Shown here: piece after piece, positions 23,902 through 34,939 of the stretch
How the letters are laid out: each line of letters begins with the position of its first letter
Numbering within the stretch: the first letter of the stretch is position 1
DNA from: Nannobrachium achirus
Lineage: Eukaryota; Chordata; Actinopteri; Myctophiformes; Myctophidae
Reading direction: 5' to 3'
NCBI GenBank assembly: GCA_963921795.1
Contig: OY997643.1
Span: forward strand, 71,447,980 to 71,511,979
DNA length: 64,000 nt
Translations under genes and position numbers: made by a program
The notes under the pieces: model-generated
Databases searched by the model: none
Seen by the model: the letters and a program-made list of their open reading frames with translations, nothing else
Told to the model about the DNA's origin: nothing

Positions 23902-26900
23902 TTAAGGTGGTTGGGTTCCATTTGATATCCTTCTCTTATCACAGCAGCTCACGAATCTTGCTGCTGTGTTTGCACATTGTTTTACTTCCCCCAGCAGGTA
24001 TGGGAGTTTTTCGTCATTGGTCATATTTTGAAACTCTCCTTGGGTGGTTATGATCTGTGGGAAGTATGTGTCTCTGATGTCTTGGTACAGCGGACAGGTG
24101 GTTAGAAAGTGTAGCTCAGTTTCCACTTCATTTTGTGTGCAGTGGGTGCAAAGTCTGTTTTCTCTAGGGAGCCGGGTATGCCTGTGACGTCCTTTCTCGA
24201 TTGCAAGACTGTGCTCACTGAGTCTGTACCTAGTCAAGATTTTTCTTTGTTTTGGGTCGGCCACCTTGCTCAGATATTCTGCCATGGTGTATTCTCTGTT
24301 TAGGGCCAAATAGCATTCTAGTTTGCTCTGCTTTTGGGTTGCTTCTCTCCAATGTGTCAGGTAGCTTTCTTTCTGCTGTTTTATAATTTGGTTTAGTCCG
24401 GTGAATTGTCTGTCTGGTGGCTCTGCTTGTGTTTGTGTACAGAGTTCCCGGACCAGTTGGCTGAGGGGGCATCTCTCTAGGGTTTCTCTGTTTGTGAGTG
24501 CCTTGTTATGAAGTGCATCTGGGTCACTTTCTTTTAAGTGGTTATAAAATTTGAATGCTCTCTTTTTTATTTTGATTATGAGAGGGTATCGTCCTAATTC
24601 TGCCCTGCATGCATTATTTGGTGTTTTCCGCTGAACTCTGAGAATTGATTTGCAGAATTCTGTGTGCAGGGTCTCTATCTGATGTTTGTCCCATTTTTCA
24701 AGGTCTTGGTTTGCGGATGGTCCCCAGATCTCGCAACCATAGAGGGAAATTGGTTCTATCACAGAGTCCAGTATTTTTAGCCAGGTTTTTATTGGGATGT
24801 CTATTTTGATGTTCCTTTTGATGGCATAGAAAGCCCTTCTTGCCTTGTCTCTCAGGTCTTTTACAGCTTGGTTGAAGTTTCCTGTGCTGCTGATGTTTAG
24901 GCCAAGGTAGGTGTAGTTTTTTGTTTGTTCTAATGGGATTGTATTTAGAAAGAATTGCTGGTTTTGGCGGCTGGATCTCTTTTGAAATATCATGATTTTA
25001 GTTTTGGTTAAGTTTACTGTAAGGGCCCACGTCTGGGAGAATTTGTGCAGGAGATCGAGTTGCTGCTGCAGTCCTTCTTTGGTTGGAGACAGTAGCAGCA
25101 GGTCATCTGCAAAGAGTAAGCATTTGACTTCTGTTTTGCCTAGGGTGATGCCTGGTGCTGCAGACTGTTCTAAAGTTTTTGCCAATTCATTTATATATAT
25201 ATTAAAGAGAGTTGGACTCAGGCTGCATCCCTGTCTAACTCCCCGGCTTTGGGGGAAGAAGTCTGTGCGTTTTTCTCCTATTTTAACTGCGCATTCGTTG
25301 TTTGTGTACATTGATTTTATGATGTCATAGGTTTTTCCCCCGATACCGCTTTCCAACAGTTTGTACATCAGACCTTTGTGCCAGATTGAATCAAATGCTT
25401 TTTTGAAGTCAACAAAGCAGGAGAATAGTTTGCTTTTGTTTTTGTTTATTTGGTTGTCAATAAGGGTGTTGAGGGTGTAAATGTGGTCTGTTGTACGATA
25501 GTTTGGTAGGAAGCCAATTTGTGATTTGCTCAGGACGTTGCTTTCTGTGAGGAAATGTAGAATTCTGTGATTGATGATCATGCAGAGAATTTTACCGAGG
25601 TTGCTGTTTACACAGATCCCACGGTAGTTATTTGGGTCATATTTGTCACCACTCTTATGGAGTGGTGTTATCAGCCCTTGGTTCCATAAGTTGGGGAAAA
25701 TCCCAGAGCTGAGCACGATATTAAGGAGTTTTAATATGGCCAGTTGAAATTTGAGGTCAGTGAATTTTATCATTTCATTAAGAATGCCATCAACACCACA
25801 GGCCTTCTTACTTTTTATTGTTTTTATTTTGTCTTGGAGTTCTTTTAGGGTGATTTGGGAATCTAATGGGTTCTGATAGTCTTTTATGGCTGACTCTAGG
25901 TTTTGCAGTTTATCTTGTATCTGTTTTTGCTCTTTGTTTTTCTCTATTGGGCCAAAGAGGCTGGAAAAGTGGTTCACCCATGTGTCTCCGTTTTGGATGG
26001 GCAGTTCGTCCTGTTTTAGTTTGTTAAGTTTATTCCAGTTTTCCCAGAAACTGTTTGTTTGTATGGAGTCCTCGATATCTTGTAGTTGGTTTCTGGTGTG
26101 TTGATCTCTCTTCTCTCTTACTGTATTCTTGTATTGTTTCAGTGTTTCTCCATATTGGAGACGTGTGTTCTGGTTGTCTGGGTCTCTGTGTTTTTGGTTT
26201 GATAGTTTCCTTAATTTACTCCTGAGATTCTTACAGTCGTTATCGTACCATTTATCGTTCTCGTGTTTTTTCCTGGCTCTCCTATTTGATACCTTTAGGC
26301 TTGCTAATGAAGCTGTAAGGTCAAATATATTATTTAGGTCGTCTACTGCCCTGTTTACACTTTCGTTGTTTTCTTGATAGGTTTTTCCTAGGAACTGATC
26401 TAGACGTGATTGGACTTGTTTTTGCCTAATAGCATTTTGGAATGCTTCTAAACTATTTTCCTTCCATTTGTAGAGTTTTCTTACATTGTGTAGTTTGTTT
26501 GGTTTTTGTTCTTCGTGGCTGTGTGTTGATCTGTTTAGGTAGGCTGTGGTTCTGTTGTGGTCTGACAGGGGAGTTTGTGGGCTGACTGTGAAAGCTCTGA
26601 GAGATGTCAGGTTTATGTCAGTGATAAAGTAATCTACGGTGCTGTTTCCCAGGGATGAGCTGTATGTATATCTGCCGAAGGAGTCCCCTCTGAGCCTACC
26701 ATTAACTATGTACAGACCCAGTGAGCGACAGAGCTGCAGCAGCTGTGACCCATGTTTGTTTGTTACTTTATCGTGATTGTTTCTCGGGGGACATGTTGGG
26801 GAGCTGATATTTTCCCCCCCTGGTAAGTGTTTGTTTCCCTGTGTGCTGAGGGTGTCAGGCTCTTGTCCCGTTCTGGCGTTAAAGTCTCCACAAACTATAA

Positions 26901-27360
26901 TGTGACCTTGCGCCTGAACATAGCTAATTTCCTCTTCTAGAGTGGAGAACATGTCTTCCTTAAAATAAAGGGATTCTATTGGGGGAATGTAGGTAGCACA
27001 CAGAAATACATTTTTTTCAGTTGTGGTTAGTTCTTTGTTTATTTCTAGCCATATAGAAAAAGCTCCAGTTTTGACTAGCTTAATTGAGTGGGTTAGTTTT
27101 GATTTGTACCATACTAGCATACCTCCAGAGTCTCTTCCCTGGGTGACCCCTGCTAGCTTTGTAGATGGTATTACAAGTTCTCTGTAGCCAATAGGACAGC
27201 CCGTGGGGCAGTCACCTCTGTGCCATGTCTCTTGTAGAACAATGATGTCCATGTTTGCAATTTCTTTGGAAAAGTCTGGGGTTCTGCTCTTGATGCCAAG
27301 GGCGCTCGACCTCAGTCCTTGTATATTCCAGGATGATATAGTGAGTGATTTGTACTCCAT
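23902..27360 (-). CDS. LINE ORF2: APE endonuclease and reverse transcriptase
   Basis: 1152 aa. The N-terminal third is an exonuclease-endonuclease-phosphatase domain: SSWNIQG at 8-14, LQETW near 40, CGDFNARTG near 160 and SDHNRT near 268. This domain nicks the target DNA. The RT follows, with the NYRGICVNSNLGK motif, FVDFKKAFDS, GVRQGCSLSPTLFNIYIN and the catalytic LLFADDLLLLS near residue 750. The C-terminus has a CTHCTQNEVETELHFLTTC cysteine/histidine motif. It starts only 11 bp after the ORF1 stop, so translation probably depends on reinitiation. The full length with no internal stop suggests a recently active copy. Confidence 0.92.
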   Translation of the reverse strand: MEYKSLTISSWNIQGLRSSALGIKSRTPDFSKEIANMDIIVLQETWHRGDCPTGCPIGYRELVIPSTKLAGVTQGRDSGGMLVWYKSKLTHSIKLVKTGAFSIWLEINKELTTTEKNVFLCATYIPPIESLYFKEDMFSTLEEEISYVQAQGHIIVCGDFNARTGQEPDTLSTQGNKHLPGGENISSPTCPPRNNHDKVTNKHGSQLLQLCRSLGLYIVNGRLRGDSFGRYTYSSSLGNSTVDYFITDINLTSLRAFTVSPQTPLSDHNRTTAYLNRSTHSHEEQKPNKLHNVRKLYKWKENSLEAFQNAIRQKQVQSRLDQFLGKTYQENNESVNRAVDDLNNIFDLTASLASLKVSNRRARKKHENDKWYDNDCKNLRSKLRKLSNQKHRDPDNQNTRLQYGETLKQYKNTVREKRDQHTRNQLQDIEDSIQTNSFWENWNKLNKLKQDELPIQNGDTWVNHFSSLFGPIEKNKEQKQIQDKLQNLESAIKDYQNPLDSQITLKELQDKIKTIKSKKACGVDGILNEMIKFTDLKFQLAILKLLNIVLSSGIFPNLWNQGLITPLHKSGDKYDPNNYRGICVNSNLGKILCMIINHRILHFLTESNVLSKSQIGFLPNYRTTDHIYTLNTLIDNQINKNKSKLFSCFVDFKKAFDSIWHKGLMYKLLESGIGGKTYDIIKSMYTNNECAVKIGEKRTDFFPQSRGVRQGCSLSPTLFNIYINELAKTLEQSAAPGITLGKTEVKCLLFADDLLLLSPTKEGLQQQLDLLHKFSQTWALTVNLTKTKIMIFQKRSSRQNQQFFLNTIPLEQTKNYTYLGLNISSTGNFNQAVKDLRDKARRAFYAIKRNIKIDIPIKTWLKILDSVIEPISLYGCEIWGPSANQDLEKWDKHQIETLHTEFCKSILRVQRKTPNNACRAELGRYPLIIKIKKRAFKFYNHLKESDPDALHNKALTNRETLERCPLSQLVRELCTQTQAEPPDRQFTGLNQIIKQQKESYLTHWREATQKQSKLECYLALNREYTMAEYLSKVADPKQRKILTRYRLSEHSLAIEKGRHRHTRLPRENRLCTHCTQNEVETELHFLTTCPLYQDIRDTYFPQIITTQGEFQNMTNDEKLPYLLGEVKQCANTAARFVSCCDKRRISNGTQPP

Positions 27361-27371
27361 AGTTCACATTG

Positions 27372-29294
27372 TTAGATTCCCTGGGTGCTCTGCCAGTATG
27401 CGCAGAAGTCCTTCATCATCATCTGGTAGATGTGTGCGGTGGGGGTGGGGAACTCTCTGGTCACTGCCTGTGAGAATAAGTGTGGGAGAGTGGGTGCATG
27501 AGTGAGTGGGAGGTCCATCAGTGGTGTGAATGGTGCATGAGTGGGGAGGGCCATCCGGGGTGTGGGTGGTGGATGAGTGTGAATGGCCATCAGGGGTGTG
27601 GGGGGGGGCATCCGGGGTGTGGGTGGGCTACCCTGGTGTGTGGCACGAGGTTGTTTGGGTGAAGCAGGAGAGAATCCGGAGGGTCTCCTGTGTTTGGGTC
27701 CAGTGGGTTGTCTGGGGCTACGGTTGAATACTGTATCCTTCAGGCTCTTTGCGAAGGCTGGGACTTCATGCTCGTAGATGTGTACCGTGTCTTTTAGGCT
27801 TTTCCCAGTCAGCCTTGGGTGTTTCGCAAAGTTAACATTCTGCTTCGTTGCACAAATGTTAGAAATTCGTGTGTTGATTTCATTGATGTAGTCAGGTTCG
27901 ACATCTTTTCTGGGTAGCAGTGCAGAGATGACTACTTTTGCGTCTGGGAATGTTGAGGTGGCCTTCTCCATCATTCTCTTGGCCGACGCAACCATCTGGT
28001 AGTTTTCCTGCTTCCATATGTCATTTGTACCCGTGTGTATTATTATGTGACTGGGAGAACCCAGACAGTCCTTTGTCAGCTGCTCCATTGCCTTTCTGGT
28101 GTTGCTGCATCTGATCTGTTTGACTCTGTGCTTCGGGAAGAGCTTTTTTTCATCCACGTGTTTCCCATTTGAGTCTATCAGAAGTATGATTTCCGGGTTT
28201 TCAGGCTGGCTGTGTTCTGGAGCTCTGGTAGAGGGGGAGGGTTGGGGTGAGGCCTCTTCAGGTTGGGAGGTTTCTAGGGAAGGTCCTTGACTTATAGGTC
28301 CTTCTGGCTGGATGAGGTTTTCTGGGATGTTTTCTGTTGGCTCTACTCTTTCCTGTTGAGCGCTGGTTGGAAAACTTGTCTCAGCCTTGAGTTTTTCTAT
28401 CTCTCTCCAGAGATGTGTTATATCCTTTTCTGACCTTATGTTTAGCTGTTCTCTGTCTTTTCTCATACTTTCTCTCATCTCATCTATCTCCTTTTCCTTT
28501 GTTTCTTTTTGCTTTCTTAGCTCCTTCTCCATGCTTTCTCTTAGTTGTCCTAACTCCATCCCCATGGTTATCTTTAGCTGTGCTATCTCCTGCCTCAGCT
28601 TCGCCTCACTGTTTTGGAGCTGTTTCACAGTTCCTTTAAGGGCAATCTGCTCACGCTCTTCCTCTGCACTGGGACTGGGGGTCTGTTCTTGCCTATGTTC
28701 TAAGAGTGTTTGCTCCATCTGGACTTGCTTTATTTCCATTTTATGGAATTTTTCTAGCAACATGTTAAGCATGTCTGGATCTGTGTTTGGGGTGTATTTC
28801 ATGAATGTGTGTTCTTTTGTGACCCTGTTTGGTGGGGGTGGGCTACCCTGTACTATTCCTGTGTGGGTGTCCTCTCTCAGTAGACTCAGCTTTGTGTGTG
28901 CTATCTCCCTGATTTGGGTGAAGTCCCTCTGTAGAGGGGCCCAGTTTCCCTGGATCATTACTTTTCCACTATGGAAAATGTATATGGTGGTTTCATCATC
29001 GTCTAGTCCCATTTTTAAGCAAGCTCCATCTTTCCCCCCCACGTTTCTTATCTCTGGGTAGTGTTCTTCAGTGGCCTCATGCCATGCCTTAGGACTATGT
29101 GTGAAGAAAATGAGGTTTGTTATTTCCTTATTTTTGTTGCAGTCAGCATACAGTGTCTCTATATTCTTTTTCAGGAGATCCAATTTGTATTTGTCTTTGT
29201 CTGACTTGAGCTTTGTTGAGCTTGGATATTCAATTAGAGTAGGTGTTGTGGGTGCATGTGCTAATGCTAATGGCCCTGTTGCAATGGCTGCCAT
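27372..29294 (-). CDS. LINE ORF1: coiled coil plus SGNH hydrolase-like domain
   Basis: 640 aa. A charged coiled-coil region spans roughly 190-310 (many KE/RE/LR heptads). It is followed by a Pro/Ser-rich linker and an SGNH-esterase-like segment with ILLIDSNGKHV near 368 and HTGTNDIW near 420. The C-terminus is Pro/His/Thr-rich with a repeated PPTPRM/PPTPLM pattern. SGNH ORF1 proteins are known from CR1/L2-type LINEs, where they bind the element RNA; the esterase role is not settled. It precedes ORF2 by 11 bp. Confidence 0.88.
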   Translation of the reverse strand: MAAIATGPLALAHAPTTPTLIEYPSSTKLKSDKDKYKLDLLKKNIETLYADCNKNKEITNLIFFTHSPKAWHEATEEHYPEIRNVGGKDGACLKMGLDDDETTIYIFHSGKVMIQGNWAPLQRDFTQIREIAHTKLSLLREDTHTGIVQGSPPPPNRVTKEHTFMKYTPNTDPDMLNMLLEKFHKMEIKQVQMEQTLLEHRQEQTPSPSAEEEREQIALKGTVKQLQNSEAKLRQEIAQLKITMGMELGQLRESMEKELRKQKETKEKEIDEMRESMRKDREQLNIRSEKDITHLWREIEKLKAETSFPTSAQQERVEPTENIPENLIQPEGPISQGPSLETSQPEEASPQPSPSTRAPEHSQPENPEIILLIDSNGKHVDEKKLFPKHRVKQIRCSNTRKAMEQLTKDCLGSPSHIIIHTGTNDIWKQENYQMVASAKRMMEKATSTFPDAKVVISALLPRKDVEPDYINEINTRISNICATKQNVNFAKHPRLTGKSLKDTVHIYEHEVPAFAKSLKDTVFNRSPRQPTGPKHRRPSGFSPASPKQPRATHQGSPPTPRMPPPTPLMAIHTHPPPTPRMALPTHAPFTPLMDLPLTHAPTLPHLFSQAVTREFPTPTAHIYQMMMKDFCAYWQSTQGI

Positions 29295-29816
29295 TGTTCA
29301 GGATCACACCTAGCTCCCTGGCCCTATTGCACCTCCCCCTATCAAGCTTCTCCTTCTCCTCCTATTGTCCTCTGCAGGTCTGTTTGTTCCTACAAGCTTC
29401 TAGTCTGTTTAAAATAGCTACAAGTTCTGTGACTACTAACTACACTTTTTTAAATAACTACACTTTAAATATACTTATTTCTGTGGTAGGCTACTTACAC
29501 GGTTTTGCTAGTCCCAGTCCCAGGTTAAAGCAAACAAAGTGAAGAGAACTGTTGGTTAGAATCCTTGTGTGAAAAGTCCTTTGCTGAGAAGTCCTTGGCT
29601 TTCCGGTATAAAAAGGTATATACTCCAAATTACTCCAATTCTGTTGAAAAGTTGTTAAATATGTTGTAATCCTTTGTGGTCCCTTTAGAAAGTATCCAAG
29701 TTTGTTCCCCTCAAGTGTACTTTCTTGAGTCTTAGTTTAAAAGAGAAAAATTCGGGTAGGCTTCAGGTAGGCTTCAGGAGCTAGAAGAAACACAACCTCT
29801 CTCTTCGACTGCCAGA

Positions 29817-29826
<10 letters not shown>
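29295..29826 (-). other. LINE 5' UTR
   Basis: About 530 bp between the ORF1 start and the (CA)n target array. It presumably holds the internal promoter. The far end is a CT/AG run that grades into the flanking (CA)n array, so the exact 5' end is uncertain by a few bases. Confidence 0.6.

Positions 29827-29894
<68 letters not shown>
29827..29894. repeat. (CA)n microsatellite, LINE target
   Basis: About 34 CA units. The other side of the LINE retains only CCACCCACACAC (23711-23722), so the LINE entered near the left edge of this array. Confidence 0.95.
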
Positions 29895-29898
<4 letters not shown>

Positions 29899-29995
29899 CT
29901 CACTATGTGGATGTCACTACAAGATGTTTTATGAATTACAACTAAAGAAAAGATCTGTCCATCACGTCCTGTTGTGTTTGCGTGTGTACTTGCAG

Positions 29996-31344
29996 ACAAA
30001 CAAGAGCCCATGGGATGAGGTGCTGCAGCAGTCTCTGCGCGATAGGATGGCTTCATCTGTCATGTACCGGTCTTACGGAAGTCCCAGGGAAAGATGAGGA
30101 CTACTTCTGTTCAGAGGAGTGTAGTGAGGACGGGACCTACATGTACTGTACCTGTAAGGAAAGAAAAGGAGGGAAGATGGTACAATGTCAGATGGAAGAA
30201 AGATGTAAAAAAAACGAATGGTACCACTCAAAATGCCTTTTGCCGTCTGACAGAGTCGATGCACAGGGTATGTTATCCATTAGTTATTCTAAACATTACG
30301 TTATTTTTATAATACATGATCTTATGTGATTTTATCTGAAAAAGTCATTTTATTGATCATTCTCTACTACAGACAAGTGGTACTGTTCCGATGAATGTGC
30401 AGCTGATGGCTCAGTGGAGGACTTTGTCCAAAACTACACCAAGACGTTGATGTGGGAGGGACTAAACCATCTGGCGAGAAGGGATGCAGTCCGTGAAGGA
30501 GATGGTCCAGCGATGGTTGATAGCTGGCAGATGGACCTACTGCAGTTCTGGGGAAGAGGTTCCAGAAGCCATCCGAATTACTTCACTATTGGCCACCACA
30601 TGCTGACTGGTAAAATATTTCTTATTATCAATTTCATGTTTGTGATGAACATCAATGGAACCAGTGAACTATTTTCTTGCTCGAGTTGACTGCTTAGTCC
30701 TCTGCATCTGTGGATAGCAGTAGGTGTGCATAAGGACGTCATTTTAGAAAGAAATTGGTGTACTTAATAGACATGTAATAACCCAGAAAAACAGTTACTC
30801 TTCTTTCTTCCCACTCTAGGTTTTTTAAGATGTACCTTACTCTTAATATGTAATCTAAATATGCTGTTTAAGGCAACATGTTCCTTATTCAATACATTTA
30901 TAAAGAAATCAATTACATTTTTTATTTTCTATTGAAAGGAATTGGAGGCTACCTTCCAGAAAATCAGCAAAATGACCTAATCTGGAATCGAGTGGCGAAC
31001 ATCTCAGGAAGACGAGGGGGAAATGTTGGCCTTGATCTAGTCAATGAATTTCTAAACAATGACTTTAAAGGCAAGTAAATTATTGTGTTATTTATAGTGC
31101 ACATAAATAAATTATGCAATATCTAAAATACTATGATTATGTTTAAGGAGGCTGTACAGCCACAGCCAACTACTAAACACGATCAACTGTTATTACAGAA
31201 ATGATGAAACGAGCTCATGGAAAGTACACAGATAAGGAGGTCGAAAGGTGTGCAAAAATGGGGGGACCCTTTGGCAAGGATCTAGACAAGCTCCTTACCG
31301 ATGCTGGAGTGGTGTCTTTCGAGGACTCCTGGTGCAGGCGTGAC
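29996..31344 (+). CDS. DUF6589-like gene, copy 1, PHD-type and C-terminal exons H-K (interrupted)
   Basis: Exons: H 29996-30267, I 30373-30609, J 30939-31070, K from 31199. H holds a C4HC3 PHD-like finger (CTCRQ, then CSSLCAIGWLHLSC and YFCSEEC) and a second, more divergent one (CTCKERKGGKMVQC, then EWYHSKC) completed in I by WYCSDEC. PHD fingers usually read histone tails. The J-K intron appears to be GC-AG: the donor AAAG/GCAAGT at 31071 keeps the frame into EMMKRAHGKYTDKEVER, whereas the nearby GT does not. The G-to-H joint is not clean: the obvious acceptor at 29995 gives a frame mismatch with exon G, so the first PHD cysteines or the true acceptor may lie upstream. Exon K is cut after SWCRRD by the foldback element. 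Confidence 0.6.
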
Positions 31345-31362
31345 GAGAGACAGCCGCTGGCC

Positions 31363-31645
31363 GCCGCGTCCACGTCCATGGACGCGACCGTGGACGCGTC
31401 CATGGACGCGGCCGCGAAAAAAACGTCCGTGGACGCGAGGCCGCGTCCACGGACGCAAACGGCCGGCCGTCCCGGCCGTGGACGCGACCGTGGACGCGGC
31501 CGTGGACGCAGACGGCCGGGGACGCGGCCGTGGACGCGGCCGTGGACGAGGCCGCGGCCGTGGACGCAAACGGCCGGCCGTGGACGCAAACGGCCGGCCG
31601 TGGACGGGTCCATGGACGAGGTCGCGAAAAAAAGGCAGCGAAAAA
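31363..31645. repeat. GC-rich minisatellite, unit about GGACGCGGCCGT
   Basis: About 280 bp of 12-bp-like units (GGACGCGGCCGT with variants). It is open in several frames on both strands because of its composition, giving Arg/Pro/Gly or Val/Asp/Ala repeats. I do not regard these as genes. It belongs to the left arm of the foldback element. Confidence 0.9.
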
Positions 31646-31657
31646 GAAAAAAAAAGG

Positions 31658-31975
31658 TGTCTATTGTATGTATTTTTTGATGGAGAATTCAAATATGACC
31701 TTCTTTTTTGCATAGGACAACTCTAACCTGCATCAATTGGTATTTTATAATTGCCAATTGTACCCTATCCATCTAAAAAACAAATTGGATGTCTATTGTA
31801 TGTATTTTTTGATGGAGAATTCAAATATTACCTTCTTTTTGGGATAGGACAACTCTAACCTGCATCAATTGGTATTTTATAATTACCAATTGTACCCTAT
31901 CCATCTCAAAAACAAATTGGATGTCTATTGTATGTATTTTTTGATGGGGAATTCAAATGTTACCTTCTTTTTTAG
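31658..31975. repeat. 132-bp tandem repeat in the foldback arm
   Basis: TGTCTATTGTATGTATTTTT starts at 31658, 31790 and 31922, a period of exactly 132 bp, with about 2.4 copies. Inverted copies occupy the right arm (about 36360-36600 here; 46190-46520 in the complete copy). Confidence 0.9.
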
Positions 31976-32020
31976 ATATGACAACTCTGACCTGCATCAA
32001 TTGGTGCATCAACCTACTTA

Positions 32021-32021
<1 letters not shown>

Positions 32022-32089
<68 letters not shown>

Positions 32090-32122
32090 CATCTATCCAT
32101 CTATCTATCCATCTATTTATTT
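32022..32122. repeat. (CTAT)n microsatellite
   Basis: Tetranucleotide array with CCAT interruptions at the right side. The right arm has the inverted equivalent as (GATA)n followed by (GACA)n at 36256-36341. Confidence 0.95.
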
Positions 32123-33564
32123 ATACTTCACCTTTAGTCCAGAAGAGAGTTCAGCCTCAGGAACTTGCACACATGGAACTGTGTCATGACTGTGTCATGG
32201 AGCTAAAACAGAGCCATGTTAAATACTCACAATGACTCTGATGGACCAATCAGGGTGGTGGTGGGGGGAGGGATCAACAATAGACAGAAACTGGATAATG
32301 CTTTGTTAACTGTCCCACCTAAGTCCCTGCTAGTCTGAACAAACATCACCTTCCCTCTCATAACACTACTACTACTACATTTATATAAAGCTGCTCTTGC
32401 ATTTGAATTCAAGTCTGACACAAGTTAAGGTTAACTTAGGTAGTATTTCATTTTGCTGGCTTTTAGGGTCTGTGTGAGTGTGTAGGCTCACAAATTATTA
32501 TAATTGTCATTAAGTGACTCTGAGATCTATCCATCCATCCATCCATCCATCCATCCATCCATTTATTTATACTTACTGTTTACATTTTCTATAAATATTT
32601 ATTTCTATATAAAACTCAGTTGTGTGGAGTTATTGTGTGCCTTTTCTTGTTGCTAAAGAGTCCATTTGTTCACTAGACATTAAGTCAAGGTTACTATTTT
32701 GAGTTGAAGCTAAGTGTTTTATTGCTTTGTGGTTTAACATGATTTAAAAGGCAAATTCATTGTTATGGTTACTTTAGAAGACTGCTTTTGCATTCATGAG
32801 TTAAGAGAGCCAAGCTAATTCAAAGAGTTAGGTTAAAGGAACACAAAACATGACCTAACTCACAGCTGCCATTGGACAGACAGTTACAACATACTCTTAT
32901 CTTTCACAGAACAGACAATTATCATTTATTTGATCTATTTGAGACTATGTAGCTGCTCTAGGGGAAATAGAGCATTATATCAGCCTATTCAATTGATAAT
33001 GACCAATGGGTGCCAGTTTCTAAGTAGTTAAAGCATATTAACATAACAATATATGTGGCCTAGACATGGACATTGCCCAATCAACTCGTAATCTACAGAA
33101 ATGTCCACCACATCACACAGTATAAAACCTAGTAGGCTTAGTGGATTACCTATGTTAAATCATGTCAGGTTAGTTTGGTTCAAGATTCAAGTATAATAAT
33201 TTATGAGACAAAAATGTAAACAGCACAAATGTACAATCACATCTAGGCTAGAATGATAACATAAAGTCCTGACTACTCCTTGTTATTGTGGTCCTAAATA
33301 CTACAATGATTAGTTTGGATGCATTGCTTCTATCATGTCCAATTAAAAATAAATACATTACATACATACAGAAATCTGCCTTCTCCTGTATTGTATTAGT
33401 GACATTCATTATAAATAGTAAAATAACAGGACAGAGCAAAAAAGGCCTCTGTTGTGTCTTTATCTGATCACATGCAATCAGACACTCACACTGCACAGCA
33501 ATACTTTATTACAGGCTCAAGGCCCACAGGGTAAGAAGACCATACATTACAAAGATAATAATTA

Positions 33565-34490
<926 letters not shown>

Positions 34491-34939
34491 ACACCTGATA
34501 AGAGCCAGATTCACACATTGATCAGCATTTAAGTAACATCATCATTATTATTGTTGTTGAGTCTGAAAAGAACAATACAATGTGATAGATCTTTACACAT
34601 CTGACCCATAACATTATTAGCAATTCACATGGTTACTATAATAGGTGAGTCTTCTAGCTTTAAAAAAAAATATATGTCATTAATTCTTTCTCTTACTAAG
34701 TGGAACATCCCACTTCTTAATTGTATATTATTTGGAAAGGGTTGAGTAGCAAAATGTTTGCCATAAATTCAATGCTGAGTTGCATTTGTTTTCCTACATT
34801 TCCCCTTCAATGTATTATTACAATGTATTTACTATTTCTTACTTAGGTCTACTTAACTTTGTATTTTTACATTATTATATTGATCAACATTAACACATAG
34901 TGTGTGTTAGGTTAGGTTAGTTGCAGAGGCCTTTTTTGC
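34491..34939. other. Central spacer of foldback element
   Basis: AT-rich sequence between the zinc-finger remnant and the right arm. I see no gene. AGAGGCCTTTTTTGC is directly repeated at its right edge, where the inverted arm begins. Confidence 0.6.

Larger units (their letters stand above)
23723..29826 (-). mobile_element. Full-length LINE with SGNH-type ORF1 and APE/RT ORF2
   Basis: The element reads on the minus strand. Its 5' end is near 29826, ORF1 is 27372-29294, ORF2 is 23902-27360, and the 3' end at 23723 has about three AATTG-type units after an AATAAA-containing tail. Copy 2 of the locus has only a (CA)n array here (39314-39399), so the insertion is younger than the duplication or is a haplotype difference. 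Both ORFs are open, which indicates recent activity. ORF1 with an esterase fold and ORF2 with an APE endonuclease fit the CR1/L2/Crack part of the jockey superclade; the exact clade is not certain. Confidence 0.88.

Noticed and set aside
24992-25330. Plus-strand frames inside the LINE ORFs (also 26129-26377, 28387-29061 and others)
   Set aside because: Shadows of the minus-strand LINE coding sequence.
29826-30056. Cys-Val and Thr-His repeat frames across the (CA)n and (GT)n arrays (here and at 21560, 37953, 39307, 52319-52642, 56579, 57191 and 60730)
   Set aside because: Dinucleotide repeats read as protein; no supporting gene structure.
31215-31726. Several 130-160 aa Arg/Pro/Gly-rich open frames on both strands (and at 41018-41529 and 46406-47144)
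   Set aside because: GC-rich 12-bp minisatellite read in different frames; only the exon K segment before it is coding.
31869-32235. Tyr-Leu-Ser-Ile repeat frames over (CTAT)n, and the 64-aa frames at 32227, 35958, 42030 and 45761
   Set aside because: Microsatellite-derived, or lying in both inverted arms of the foldback element without any domain; probably chance.
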